NCBI GenBank assembly: GCA_021373115.1
Contig: JAJFTI010000007.1
Coordinates: 1 to 64,000 of the forward strand
DNA length: 64,000 bases
From: Eubacteriales bacterium
GTDB lineage: Bacteria > Bacillota > Clostridia > Christensenellales > CAG-138
Direction of reading: 5' to 3'
In this document: piece by piece, positions 32,082 to 39,976 of the stretch
How positions within the stretch are numbered: the first letter of the stretch is position 1
Layout of the letters: each line of letters begins with the position of its first letter
Made by a program: the position numbers and the translations under genes
The notes under the pieces: generated by a model
What the model was told of the DNA's origin: nothing
The model's database searches: none
Seen by the model: the letters and a program-made list of their open reading frames with translations, nothing else

Positions 32082-32474
32082 ATGGTCAAGTATCTATCGC
32101 AAGAATGGCGCGCCGAGGTGGAAAAGCGGCTGAAGGAACAGCTCACCCCGGAAAAGATGAACAACCTTACCTCCTCCATGAACAACCTCTACCTGAACTG
32201 CCCGGACGGCAAGATCCACTATTTCTTCGTTGGTTTCAGCGAAGGCAGCGTCGAAAGCGTTCAGGTTGGCGAAGGCGAAGGCCCGAAGGCGGAGTTCGTG
32301 ATCTCCGGCGACTACGACGTATTCGCCAAGATCAGCCGCGCGGAACTCGGCGCGCAGAAAGCGCTCATGGGTGGCCTGCTCAAGCTCAAGGGCAACATGG
32401 TCAAGGCGCTGAAGCTCGCCTCGCTGAGCGACCGGCTCAACAAAATCATCGCCACCATCGAGACCGAGTTTTAA
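32082..32474 (+). CDS. SCP-2 sterol transfer-like protein
   Basis: A 130-aa single-domain protein with the SCP-2 pattern LYLNCPDGKIHYFFVGFSEGS, KAEFVISGDYDVFAKISRAELGAQKALMGGLLKLKGNMVKALKLASL (quoted in parts: DYDVFAKISRAELGAQ and GGLLKLKGNMVKALKL). SCP-2 domains hold lipids or acyl chains in a hydrophobic tunnel. In bacteria their role is often unclear. AAAGGAG lies 12 bases upstream. The stop is 12 bases before the next gene. Confidence 0.85.
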   Translation: MVKYLSQEWRAEVEKRLKEQLTPEKMNNLTSSMNNLYLNCPDGKIHYFFVGFSEGSVESVQVGEGEGPKAEFVISGDYDVFAKISRAELGAQKALMGGLLKLKGNMVKALKLASLSDRLNKIIATIETEF

Positions 32475-32486
32475 GGAGGACGCACC

Positions 32487-33701
32487 ATGTTTGACAAATC
32501 GAGCCCTTACTATATCGACTTCCCCGGCCGCATCAAGGCGGTTCAGGCCGAGATGGCGAAGGAAAAGATCGATCTCTACCTCGGTTCACGCCTGCGCACC
32601 ATGAGCTGGACGACGGACGCGTTCTTTCCCTGGCGCAGCTTCATCGTGATTCCCGCGGACGGGCTGCCGACCGCGTTTACGTTCGTCATCGACGCGGCGC
32701 GCGCGGCGGACGACAGCTGGCTGGACGAGGATCACGTGATGGGATTCGCCCCGATGGGCGGGCAGGATCAGATTACGCAGATCTCCGACCTCATCAAGGA
32801 ATACCTGCCGCATGGCGGGCGCGTCGGCGTGGAAGCCGGCATGAGCAACTACCTGCCGGAAGGGTACTTAACCCACTACGAATATCAGGCGTTTGAAGCG
32901 GCGCTGCCGGACTGCACACTGGTCAACGCGCATCCGATCATCGACCGCCTGCAGATGATCAAGGACATTGGCACGATCAACCGCTTCCGCGAAGCTTCCC
33001 GCATCGTGGATATCGGTCACGAAGCCGTGCTCGCCGCGCTGAAGAACGGCGGCTGGAAAGGCATGACCGAGACGGAGATCGGCGGCCTCGCGGGCTACGC
33101 CATGCGCAAGGCGGGCAGCACGTTCGAGTGGTCCTTCACCGGCGGAAACGAAATTGCCGCGGGCTACCGCACGGGTCTTGCGGGCGGCGCCTGCACCCCC
33201 GCCACCGCGAAGAAAGTTGAAGCGGGCGAACCGCTGATGGTGGATATCCACGCGCTCTTCGCGCTCGCCTGCGGCGACCACAGCCATAATTACCTGATCG
33301 CCCCCGCGACGAAGCGCCAGCTCTGGCACGCGAAAAACTTCGTGGACATGGTCGATCTCACGCTCAAGACCTACCGCGCGGGCATCTCTCCTTCTTCGCT
33401 CGCGGCAGAGATGATGGACTTTGCCGAAGAACGCGGGTTTGCGGACTTCATGGTGCCCGGTTTCGAGCACGGCATCGGCATGCTCGGCGACGAATGGCGC
33501 ATTGGCCGCCACGACGGTCCGTTTGCCTACTGGACGGACCCGGATCACGAATACCTCGAAAACGAGGTGCTCATCTGCGCCATGCAGTATGCCTGCCCGG
33601 ACGAAAACATCGGCTTCCGCTACGAAAACCCGATTCTCCTCAGCAAGAACGGCTGCGAATACATGAGCAAGTTCCCGCTGGCGATTGAGGTGATCGAATA
33701 A
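32487..33701 (+). CDS. M24 family peptidase / creatinase homologue with one altered metal ligand
   Basis: A 404-aa pita-bread fold protein with an N-terminal creatinase-like domain (about 1-155) and a C-terminal catalytic domain. The five M24 metal-ligand positions read D253, D264, H328 (FEHGIG), Q367 (CAMQYACP) and E380 (GFRYEN). The fourth ligand is normally Glu, so the metal centre may be weakened or absent, as in creatinase, which needs no metal. It may therefore not be an aminopeptidase. AAGGAGG lies 8 bases upstream. It is translated with the SCP-2 protein. Confidence 0.85.
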   Translation: MFDKSSPYYIDFPGRIKAVQAEMAKEKIDLYLGSRLRTMSWTTDAFFPWRSFIVIPADGLPTAFTFVIDAARAADDSWLDEDHVMGFAPMGGQDQITQISDLIKEYLPHGGRVGVEAGMSNYLPEGYLTHYEYQAFEAALPDCTLVNAHPIIDRLQMIKDIGTINRFREASRIVDIGHEAVLAALKNGGWKGMTETEIGGLAGYAMRKAGSTFEWSFTGGNEIAAGYRTGLAGGACTPATAKKVEAGEPLMVDIHALFALACGDHSHNYLIAPATKRQLWHAKNFVDMVDLTLKTYRAGISPSSLAAEMMDFAEERGFADFMVPGFEHGIGMLGDEWRIGRHDGPFAYWTDPDHEYLENEVLICAMQYACPDENIGFRYENPILLSKNGCEYMSKFPLAIEVIE

Positions 33702-33726
33702 ACTTTATTACGATCCTCCTGAAAAA

Positions 33727-33758
33727 GAGAGCCGCATACCTGCGGCTCTCTTGAGTTT
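33727..33758. terminator. Bidirectional terminator between the M24 gene and the XRE gene
   Basis: Perfect 10-bp stem GAGAGCCGCA / TGCGGCTCTC with loop TACC; TTGAGTTT follows on plus and TTTTTC on minus. Confidence 0.9.
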
Positions 33759-33784
33759 CCCCGTTTCTTTGTTGCGGTCTACTC

Positions 33785-33991
33785 TTAAAAGTAAAACAGC
33801 TCCTCAAAATTCTTGTCCAGCGCGATGCAAAGAATCAGCGCGAGCTTCGCCGTCGGGTTGAACTGTCCCGTTTCGATGGAGCTGATCGTGTTACGCGAAA
33901 CGCCAATCAGCTCCGCAAGGTCGCCCTGCGAGAGATTCTTCTCCGCGCGGGCAACCTTCAACCGGTTTTTCAGCGTCAGTTCGTTGTTCAT
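33785..33991 (-). CDS. Small XRE family transcriptional regulator
   Basis: A 68-aa single helix-turn-helix protein: LKVARAEKNLSQGDLAELIG, VSRNTISSIETGQFNPTAKL and LALILCIALDKNFEELFYF. This is the short Cro/C1 type usually found beside a small membrane protein in Clostridia. ATG 33991 begins the domain and overlaps the stop of the DUF6442 gene (ATGA). It most likely represses the promoter at 34373-34401, where a clean inverted repeat covers the transcription start. Confidence 0.88.
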   Translation of the reverse strand: MNNELTLKNRLKVARAEKNLSQGDLAELIGVSRNTISSIETGQFNPTAKLALILCIALDKNFEELFYF

Positions 33992-34308
33992 ACGTTCCCA
34001 TGCAACGTCTTCAGGACGTAGGTGGCGAGGAAGCAAACAGCGGCGATCGCCGCACACACCGTTGTAACGAGATACGACTTCTTTTTCGTCACGCGGTATT
34101 TACCGAATGCTTCCGCTCCGAAGAATGCCCAGAACAGCGTAAACGGTACGTAGTTGCTCTGATTCGTAAAAAGATTGAACACCACAATCCCTGCAAACAA
34201 CACGCTGAATGCGACGTAGCCGATCTTTCGGCCATACTGCTCCGCGTAGACCTGTCCTTCGTCCTCCTTCTGCGCGCGGCTTGCCTGCAACACTTCTTTC
34301 TTATTCAT
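33988..34308 (-). CDS. DUF6442-like small membrane protein
   Basis: A 106-aa protein: a charged cytosolic N-terminus (MNKKEVLQASRAQKEDEG), then about three hydrophobic segments from residue 29 onwards (KIGYVAFSVLFAGIVVFNLF, VPFTLFWAFFGAEAFGKY, LVTTVCAAIAAVCFLATYVL). It pairs with an XRE regulator, an arrangement common in Clostridia and of unknown role. ATG 34308 is preferred because the family begins with this charged segment; AGAGGG lies about 10 bases upstream. The upstream frame extension has no support. Confidence 0.75.
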   Translation of the reverse strand: MNKKEVLQASRAQKEDEGQVYAEQYGRKIGYVAFSVLFAGIVVFNLFTNQSNYVPFTLFWAFFGAEAFGKYRVTKKKSYLVTTVCAAIAAVCFLATYVLKTLHGNV

Positions 34309-34347
34309 CTGCGATAAAAACCCTCTCTGCAAAGTATCTTGTGTATT

Positions 34348-34401
34348 CTGACAAGTTTTATTGTCAGTACGTAGTATATCGCCGCCAAGTATACTTGTCA
34401 A
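34348..34401 (-). promoter_or_regulatory. Promoter and operator of the DUF6442-XRE operon
   Basis: TTGACA at 34401-34396, 17-bp spacer, TATACT at 34378-34373 on the minus strand. A 7-bp-arm inverted repeat CTGACAA-N6-TTGTCAG at 34348-34367 covers the predicted start, and the palindrome CAAGTATACTTG (34386-34397) overlaps the -35/spacer. These are good candidates for repression by the encoded XRE protein. Confidence 0.8.
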
Positions 34402-34433
34402 GAAGATTGTTTTTTTCATTAATTACTGCAAAC

Positions 34434-34467
34434 AGAACCCCCTCATCGTTCTCGACAAGGGGGTTCT
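34434..34467 (-). terminator. Terminator after the epimerase gene
   Basis: Perfect 10-bp stem AGAACCCCCT / AGGGGGTTCT with a 14-base loop; the minus strand continues with GTTTGC, so the T tract is poor. Confidence 0.6.
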
Positions 34468-34497
34468 ATGTTCATGCGTTCACGGTTTGATTCGGCG

Positions 34498-35511
34498 TTA
34501 CTCGCCCTTCATGTCGATGACCTTGGCTTTTTTCTCGATGACCTCCATGCTTAGCGTTACCGATTCGCCAATGGCGGCCTCGATGTCGTCGTCCGTCACG
34601 CCCAGCGGCATGCAGGCTTCGGCGCGGTCGATGAAGAGGTTCTTCGTCTGCAGATCGACAAACTTCTCCATCAAGAGACCGCCCTCCGTACCCGCGGAGC
34701 GCTGCTTTTTCTCGATCTGTTTCGCGCCTGCGGCAAACAGCCAAGTCGGAATGGTGATGATCTTCTTGTTCGGCGTGCCCATATAGCGGTGCATGACAAA
34801 GATCATTTCCTTCCAGGTCATGTTGAACCAGCCGACCGGGTACGCGTTTGCGCCGTGGCCGCGCTCCAGCGCGCCCGCGAACGCCTCGCCGACCTGGCGA
34901 ACGGTGACCATTGTCGTGCCGCCGCGCGGGTAGAGCACCGCGCCCTTCATACCTTTGATCATCTCGACGAGGAACACCCAAACAGGTTTGCGCCCCTTCT
35001 GCGCGCCGAAAATATACGGCAGCTCCAGAACGGAAACGTCGAAGTGCTCGTCCGCAAACGAGAACGCCATGGTTTCCTGGTCGAGACGGCTGCGAATGTA
35101 GGGATGCCAGCGGTTTAGTTCCATCTCCGGCCACTTCTTGGCAAAGTGGGAGAAGTATGAGCCCGCGATCACCGCGTGTTTGACGCCGCTCTCTTTGGCG
35201 AGTCGCAGAAAGCGCTCCAGCGGCGTGATGTTGTACTTTTTAAAGAAGTCATAAATGGGCGACGGGCCTTCAATCCGCTCGTCCACCCCCGCGGCAAAGA
35301 CGAACCCATCCATGCCTTTGAAGAGGGATTTGAGCTCCTCGTCCGTCATGTCGTTGCTATTTTTGAGTGTCAAGGTCATTTCGGGCGGCAGCAGCGCGCC
35401 TTCGGGAAGCGGCGGCAGCGCAATGGAATGGACACTGTGTCCGCGTGAAATCAGCTCGCGCGCAGCCTGACTGCCGAGTAAACCCGTTCCGCCGATCATG
35501 AGAACCTTCAT
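34498..35511 (-). CDS. NAD-dependent epimerase/dehydratase family protein
   Basis: A 337-aa extended short-chain dehydrogenase-like protein. The Rossmann nucleotide-binding start is VLMIGGTGLLGSQAARELIS (GxxGxxG). The middle contains GVDERIEGPSPIYDFFKKYN, HAVIAGSYFSHFAKKWPEM and ELPYIFGAQKGRKPVW. The classical YxxxK catalytic pair is not obvious: RSRLDQETMAF occupies the region, so it may be an atypical member such as an NmrA-like sensor or a reductase of unknown substrate. AGGAGG lies 8 bases before ATG 35511. Single gene with its own terminator. Confidence 0.78.
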   Translation of the reverse strand: MKVLMIGGTGLLGSQAARELISRGHSVHSIALPPLPEGALLPPEMTLTLKNSNDMTDEELKSLFKGMDGFVFAAGVDERIEGPSPIYDFFKKYNITPLERFLRLAKESGVKHAVIAGSYFSHFAKKWPEMELNRWHPYIRSRLDQETMAFSFADEHFDVSVLELPYIFGAQKGRKPVWVFLVEMIKGMKGAVLYPRGGTTMVTVRQVGEAFAGALERGHGANAYPVGWFNMTWKEMIFVMHRYMGTPNKKIITIPTWLFAAGAKQIEKKQRSAGTEGGLLMEKFVDLQTKNLFIDRAEACMPLGVTDDDIEAAIGESVTLSMEVIEKKAKVIDMKGE

Positions 35512-35706
35512 ATCGACACCTCCTGTTTTATTCTGTAGATTCATTATAACAGGAATTCACCGTTTCACAGCTACAAGATCACAAATACAACAATAAAGCG
35601 TAACAAGCAACTGCGCTGCACACTGGAAAGGACAGGGGAAACAATGGTACAATATCCTTATTCGTATTGCACCCTCGAAATCCGCTGAAAGGAGACCCTG
35701 CGCGCC

Positions 35707-36081
35707 TTGAAGAAACGGGATTGGATTATTCTCGCAAGCGTGCTGCTGCTCGCGCTCTTGGCGTTTACCGCATCAAAGTTGCTTGCGCCGGCATCGCCCA
35801 GCGCTACGGTCACCGTCTTTGTCGGCGGAACGCAATACCGGCAGGTGCGCGCGGACGAGTACCAGACGATCACGATCGACCAGGGCGGCGGCCGGAGAAA
35901 TGTCGTCGTCATCGATGAAAACGGCGTGCGGATGGGATTTTCCACCTGCAAAAACCAGATCTGCGTGCACCACGCGGTCATCGACCCGAACAATTCGGAC
36001 AAACTCTTGCTGGACAACTGGATCGTCTGCCTGCCAAACGGCGTGACGGTCGAGGTTACGCCCGCCGGGGAGGAACCATGA
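35707..36081 (+). CDS. NusG domain II-containing protein
   Basis: A 124-aa protein with one N-terminal membrane anchor (DWIILASVLLLALLAFTASKLL) and an extracytoplasmic NusG_II-like domain: VTVFVGGTQYRQVRADEYQT, VVVIDENGVRMGFSTCKNQI and CVHHAVI, NWIVCLPNGVTVEV. Two or three cysteines in the domain (STCKNQICVHH) are typical of this family. It starts at TTG 35707 with AAAGGAG 10-12 bases upstream. The stop overlaps the next gene's ATG; this NusG_II-HepT/Gx-ApbE order recurs in Clostridia and points to a shared flavoprotein or quinone-type role. Confidence 0.82.
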   Translation: MKKRDWIILASVLLLALLAFTASKLLAPASPSATVTVFVGGTQYRQVRADEYQTITIDQGGGRRNVVVIDENGVRMGFSTCKNQICVHHAVIDPNNSDKLLLDNWIVCLPNGVTVEVTPAGEEP

Positions 36082-36632
36082 ACACACGCTGGAATGCATC
36101 CGCCATTGCGAAGCTCGGCCTGCTCACCGCCGTTGCGCTCGTGCTCGGATACTTTGAGCACCTGCTGCCGGTTACGGGCATTCCCGGCGTCAAGCTCGGC
36201 CTGGCGAACACGGTGCTGCTCTACGCGCTGTATCTATTGGACGTCCCCAGCGCGATTCTTCTCATGATTCTCAAGGTGGGCTTAAGCGGCCTGCTCTTTG
36301 GCGGCGTCGCCGCAATGCTCTATAGTTTCGCGGGCGGTGTGGCCAGCCTGCTCGTTATGATCCTCGCGCGGCGGGCAAAAGGGCTCAGCGTAATTGGCGT
36401 AAGCATCCTCGGCGCGACGGCGCACAATGTGGCGCAGCTTATCGTCGCCTGTTTCGTTGTGGAAACGCGCGCGATCCTCGCCTACCTGCCGGTTCTGCTG
36501 CTTGCCGCGGCGGTCACCGGCATACTCACCGGGCTGATCGCGCGGTATACCTTCCGCGGACTGAACCCGAAAGCGGTCAAGGCGCCGGAGCCCACCCGAA
36601 AAAAGAAACCGGAAAAGCGGAGTCCATCTTGA
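36078..36632 (+). CDS. Gx transporter / heptaprenyl diphosphate synthase component I family membrane protein
   Basis: A 184-aa membrane protein with about five or six helices and the family motif GIPGVKLGLANTVLLYALYLL, followed by LLMILKVGLSGLLFGG, and GATAHNVAQLIVACFV. Annotated variously as HepT-like component I or Gx transporter; real function is unsettled, but the fold resembles ECF S components. A lysine-rich tail ends the protein. It is coupled to NusG_II upstream (4-base overlap) and ApbE downstream (4-base overlap). Confidence 0.82.
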   Translation: MNTRWNASAIAKLGLLTAVALVLGYFEHLLPVTGIPGVKLGLANTVLLYALYLLDVPSAILLMILKVGLSGLLFGGVAAMLYSFAGGVASLLVMILARRAKGLSVIGVSILGATAHNVAQLIVACFVVETRAILAYLPVLLLAAAVTGILTGLIARYTFRGLNPKAVKAPEPTRKKKPEKRSPS

Positions 36633-37741
36633 TAAAAACGCAAAAAAATGGAATAATGCCTACAGGCGTGTTTACACCCGCGCGCACGACGCGGCGGGTC
36701 ATTCCGGGTCGAATCGCGGCGATGGTTGCGACCCTTCTGCTGCTCGCCTCGTTCTTTGGTTGCGTAAGCCGGCCTGCCGAGCCCAAACGTTACGAACGGG
36801 TATTTCTGGACGTATTCGACACCGTTACCACGGTGATCCTGTACGATACCGGCGAGCGGAGCGCAGGCGAGCGATTCGACCAGCTGCATGCACTGCTGCT
36901 GGAGTACCACCGGCTCTACGACATCTACAACGCTTACGACGGCCTGAACAACCTCTATACCGTCAATCAAAACGCGGGGAAATCCCCCGTTGCGGTGGAC
37001 GAGCGTATTCTCGGCCTGATCGACTACGCAAAAGAGATGGACGTGCTGACGGACGGACGCATGAACATCGCCATGGGCGGCGTGCTCGATCTCTGGCTGC
37101 AATATCGCGAGGCGGGCCTGAACGATCCCGGCAGCGCCGCGCTTCCGCCAATGGCGGAGCTGGAAGCGGCAAACGCGCATTCGAAACCCGGCAGCATCGT
37201 CGTGGATCGCGCTGCGGGTACGCTTTCCATTACCGACGCGCAAACGCAAATCGACGTTGGCGCAATCGGCAAGGGCTACGCTGCGCAGAAGGCGACGGAA
37301 GCGATGGAGCAAAGCGGCGTAACCTCGATGCTTCTCAGCATCGGCGGCAACGTCTGCTCCATCGGTACGCGACCCGACGGCACGCCCTGGCAGGTTGGCA
37401 TTCAGGATCCGTATTCGGACGGAAATCTCTGCGTTGTGCAGGTTTCCGGCCGGAGCGTGGTAACGAGCGGCACCTACGAGCGGTTCTACACCGTGGACGG
37501 CAAGCGCTACCACCACATCATCGATCCGGAAACGCTGCTGCCCTCGACGTATTACGATTCCATCACGGTCATTTCGGACGATTCCGCGCTGGCAGATGCG
37601 CTGACCACGGGGCTGTTCTGCCTGCCGCTTACACAGGGGCAGGCGCTCGTCGCCTCACTCGACGGCGTGGAAGCTCTCTGGGTTCTGCCGGACGGAACGC
37701 AGGCGCAGTCGAACGGATTCTCCGCTTATTTGGTTCCATAA
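36629..37741 (+). CDS. apbE: FAD:protein FMN transferase (ApbE) lipoprotein
   Basis: A 370-aa flavin transferase that attaches FMN to a threonine of target proteins such as Rnf and Nqr subunits outside the membrane. The signal peptide (MVATLLLLASFFGC) ends in a lipobox-like FFGC near residue 45. The catalytic domain shows LDVFDTVTTVILYD, the metal site DVGAIGKGYAAQKA, LLSIGGNVCSIG and SGTYERFY, YHHIIDPETLLPS and SVTVISDDSALADALTT-like DSITVISDDSALADAL. It starts at TTG 36629 with GCGGAG 6 bases upstream; ATG 36656 is an alternative. No Rnf genes are visible nearby. Confidence 0.9.
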   Translation: MIKTQKNGIMPTGVFTPARTTRRVIPGRIAAMVATLLLLASFFGCVSRPAEPKRYERVFLDVFDTVTTVILYDTGERSAGERFDQLHALLLEYHRLYDIYNAYDGLNNLYTVNQNAGKSPVAVDERILGLIDYAKEMDVLTDGRMNIAMGGVLDLWLQYREAGLNDPGSAALPPMAELEAANAHSKPGSIVVDRAAGTLSITDAQTQIDVGAIGKGYAAQKATEAMEQSGVTSMLLSIGGNVCSIGTRPDGTPWQVGIQDPYSDGNLCVVQVSGRSVVTSGTYERFYTVDGKRYHHIIDPETLLPSTYYDSITVISDDSALADALTTGLFCLPLTQGQALVASLDGVEALWVLPDGTQAQSNGFSAYLVP

Positions 37742-37785
37742 ACAATCGATCTCGATCGAGCAGCACACGAAAGGGGCAAACACGC

Positions 37786-39858
37786 ATGTATTGCACGCGA
37801 AAAGTCAGCAACGATATCACCTGGGTTGGCGGAAACGACCGGCGCCTCGCCATGTTTGAGGGCGTCTATTCCATTCCGAACGGCGTTTCCTACAACTCGT
37901 ATCTCATATTGGACGAACAGACCATTCTGTTCGACACCGTGGACAAGGCCATTGGCCGGCTGTTTTTCGAGAATGTCGCGCATACGCTGGACGGGCGCAA
38001 GCTGGATTATGTCGTTGTCCAGCATATGGAGCCGGATCACTCGGCCACGCTCATGGACCTGCTCTGCCGCTACACGGAGACGAAGGTCGTCTGCACGAAA
38101 AAGACAAGCGAGATGATCGTTCAGTTCTTTGGCATGGACGTTTCCGACCGCGCGGTCATCGTGAAGGAAAACGACACGCTCTCCACCGGCAGGCACGAGT
38201 TCCAATTTATCACGGCGCCCATGGTGCACTGGCCGGAGGTCATGTTTACCTACGACAAGACCGACAAGGTTCTCTTTTCGGCGGACGCGTTCGGCACATT
38301 CAACGCGCTCAACGGCGCGCTCTTTGCCGACGAGCTGGATTTTTATAACACGCTCATCGGCGAGGCGCGGCGCTACTACGCCAACATCATCGGCAAATAC
38401 GGTCCGCAGGTGCAGGCCGCGCTGAAAAAGGTCGCCGCGCTGGACATAAAGACCATCTGCCCGCTGCACGGCCCCGTGCATCGCAGGGACTTTTCCGCGT
38501 ACATCGAAAAATACCAGCGCTGGAGCACCTACGAGCCGGAGGAAACGGGCGTTATGCTCGCCTATGCTTCCATCTACGGAAACACGGAAAACGCGGCGGA
38601 AATCCTCGCCTGCCGCCTGCGCGAAAAAGGCATTACGGTGGAGCTCTTCGACGTATCGGTCGTGCCCATGAGCCAGATTGTCGCGGCGGCGTTCCGTTAC
38701 AGCCACCTGGTTTTTGCTTCGGCCACCTATAATGCCGGCGTGTTCATCACGATGGAAGAGCTGATCCACGACCTCGTGCTGCATAACATTCAGAACCGCA
38801 CGCTTGCGTTCCTGGAAAACGGTTCCTGGGCGCCCGCGAGCGGCAAACTCATGCGCGAAACGCTCGCCCCGCTCAAAGACATGACCGTTCTGGAACAGAC
38901 GGTGAGCCTGCGCTCCTCGCTCAAGGAAAACCAGCTCGGCGAAATCGACGCGCTGGCGGATGCGATTGCCGGAACGATGACCCTGCCGGAGAACGCCTCC
39001 GTTCCCACCGGCGAACTGAACAACGCGGCGCTCTTCGCCATCAGCTACGGCCTGTTCGTGCTCACCGCGAAAGATGGCGAGCGGGACAACGGCTGCATTG
39101 TCAATACGGTCATTCAAGTTACGAGCACGCCGAAACGCATCGCTTTTGCGGTCAACAAGGAGAACCTCACGCACGACATGGTCCTGAAGACCGGCGTGTG
39201 CAACATCTCCATTCTCAGCGAAAACGCGCCGTTTTCGCTCTTTGAACGTTTCGGCCTGCAAAGCGGCAAGCAGACGGATAAATTTGCCGGGTTCGAAGCC
39301 TATGCGCGCAGCGTCAACGGAGTCGCTTACGTAACCCAGGGGGTCAACGCCCTGCTCAGTGGAAGAATCGTTTCCACCGAGGACTGCGGAACGCATACGC
39401 TCTTTGTCGCCGATCTGACCGAGGCGAAAAAGCTCTCCGCCGAACCTTCCGTCACCTACGAATACTACCGCAAGAACATCAAGCCGAAATCCGCCGAAAC
39501 AAAAAAGAAGGGCTGGCTCTGCACGGTCTGCGGCTATGTTTACGAAGGCGAAGAGCTTCCGCCGGACTATATCTGCCCCGTCTGCAAGCACGGCGCGGAG
39601 GTGTTCGTGCCCCTCGGCTCCGCCCCCGACGGAAAGGCGCCGGAAGCGCCGAAGCAGCAGTCCGCTGCGGTGGAAGATCCCAAGCAGCCGTCTACGACGC
39701 CGGAAGCCCCGAAAGCGGAATCCAAGCCGGAACCGGAACATAAGAAGGGCTTCGTCTGCGGGGTCTGCGGGTATGTGCTGGAAAGCGACACGCTGCCGCC
39801 GGATTTCATCTGCCCCGTCTGCAAGCACGGCGCGGAGGTCTTCACGCCGCTGGAATAA
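37786..39858 (+). CDS. Flavodiiron protein fused to flavin reductase and two rubredoxin domains
   Basis: A 690-aa multidomain O2/NO-detoxifying enzyme. Residues 1-250: metallo-beta-lactamase-like diiron domain with H80-x-E82-x-D84, H148, D167 and H228. Residues 255-395: flavodoxin domain (ASIYGNTENAA). Residues 400-560: flavin reductase domain (AISYGLFVLTAKDGERDNGC). Residues 577-610: rubredoxin 1 (C579, C582, C597, C600). A Pro/Glu/Lys linker leads to rubredoxin 2 at 656-690 (C658, C661, C676, C679). Electrons from NAD(P)H or rubredoxin partners can flow inside one chain. ATG 37786 has AAAGGGG upstream. The upstream open frame lies antiphase in apbE and was ignored. Confidence 0.93.
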   Translation: MYCTRKVSNDITWVGGNDRRLAMFEGVYSIPNGVSYNSYLILDEQTILFDTVDKAIGRLFFENVAHTLDGRKLDYVVVQHMEPDHSATLMDLLCRYTETKVVCTKKTSEMIVQFFGMDVSDRAVIVKENDTLSTGRHEFQFITAPMVHWPEVMFTYDKTDKVLFSADAFGTFNALNGALFADELDFYNTLIGEARRYYANIIGKYGPQVQAALKKVAALDIKTICPLHGPVHRRDFSAYIEKYQRWSTYEPEETGVMLAYASIYGNTENAAEILACRLREKGITVELFDVSVVPMSQIVAAAFRYSHLVFASATYNAGVFITMEELIHDLVLHNIQNRTLAFLENGSWAPASGKLMRETLAPLKDMTVLEQTVSLRSSLKENQLGEIDALADAIAGTMTLPENASVPTGELNNAALFAISYGLFVLTAKDGERDNGCIVNTVIQVTSTPKRIAFAVNKENLTHDMVLKTGVCNISILSENAPFSLFERFGLQSGKQTDKFAGFEAYARSVNGVAYVTQGVNALLSGRIVSTEDCGTHTLFVADLTEAKKLSAEPSVTYEYYRKNIKPKSAETKKKGWLCTVCGYVYEGEELPPDYICPVCKHGAEVFVPLGSAPDGKAPEAPKQQSAAVEDPKQPSTTPEAPKAESKPEPEHKKGFVCGVCGYVLESDTLPPDFICPVCKHGAEVFTPLE

Positions 39859-39881
39859 CGTTATTCGCAAATCGCAGCCAC

Positions 39882-39911
39882 AAAGCGCTCCTCCAGGGGG
39901 CGCTTTTTTTG
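39882..39911 (+). terminator. Terminator of the flavodiiron gene
   Basis: AAAGCGC / GGCGCTTT stem with an imperfect inner part and a run of seven T. Confidence 0.85.
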
Positions 39912-39912
39912 C

Positions 39913-39944
39913 GCAAAAAACCCCGCGGACAAAGCCGCGGGGTT
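39913..39944 (-). terminator. Terminator of ychF
   Basis: On the minus strand AACCCCGCGG pairs perfectly with CCGCGGGGTT across CTTTGT and is followed by TTTTGCG. Confidence 0.85.
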
Positions 39945-39976
39945 GATGCGCACTCGCGCACAAGATGAATTTTCGA

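Noticed and set aside
36760-37785. Extension of the flavodiiron frame 342 codons upstream
   Set aside because: The region is apbE in another frame. The extension reads as Arg/Gly-rich noise, and ATG 37786 has a good ribosome site and the family N-terminus.
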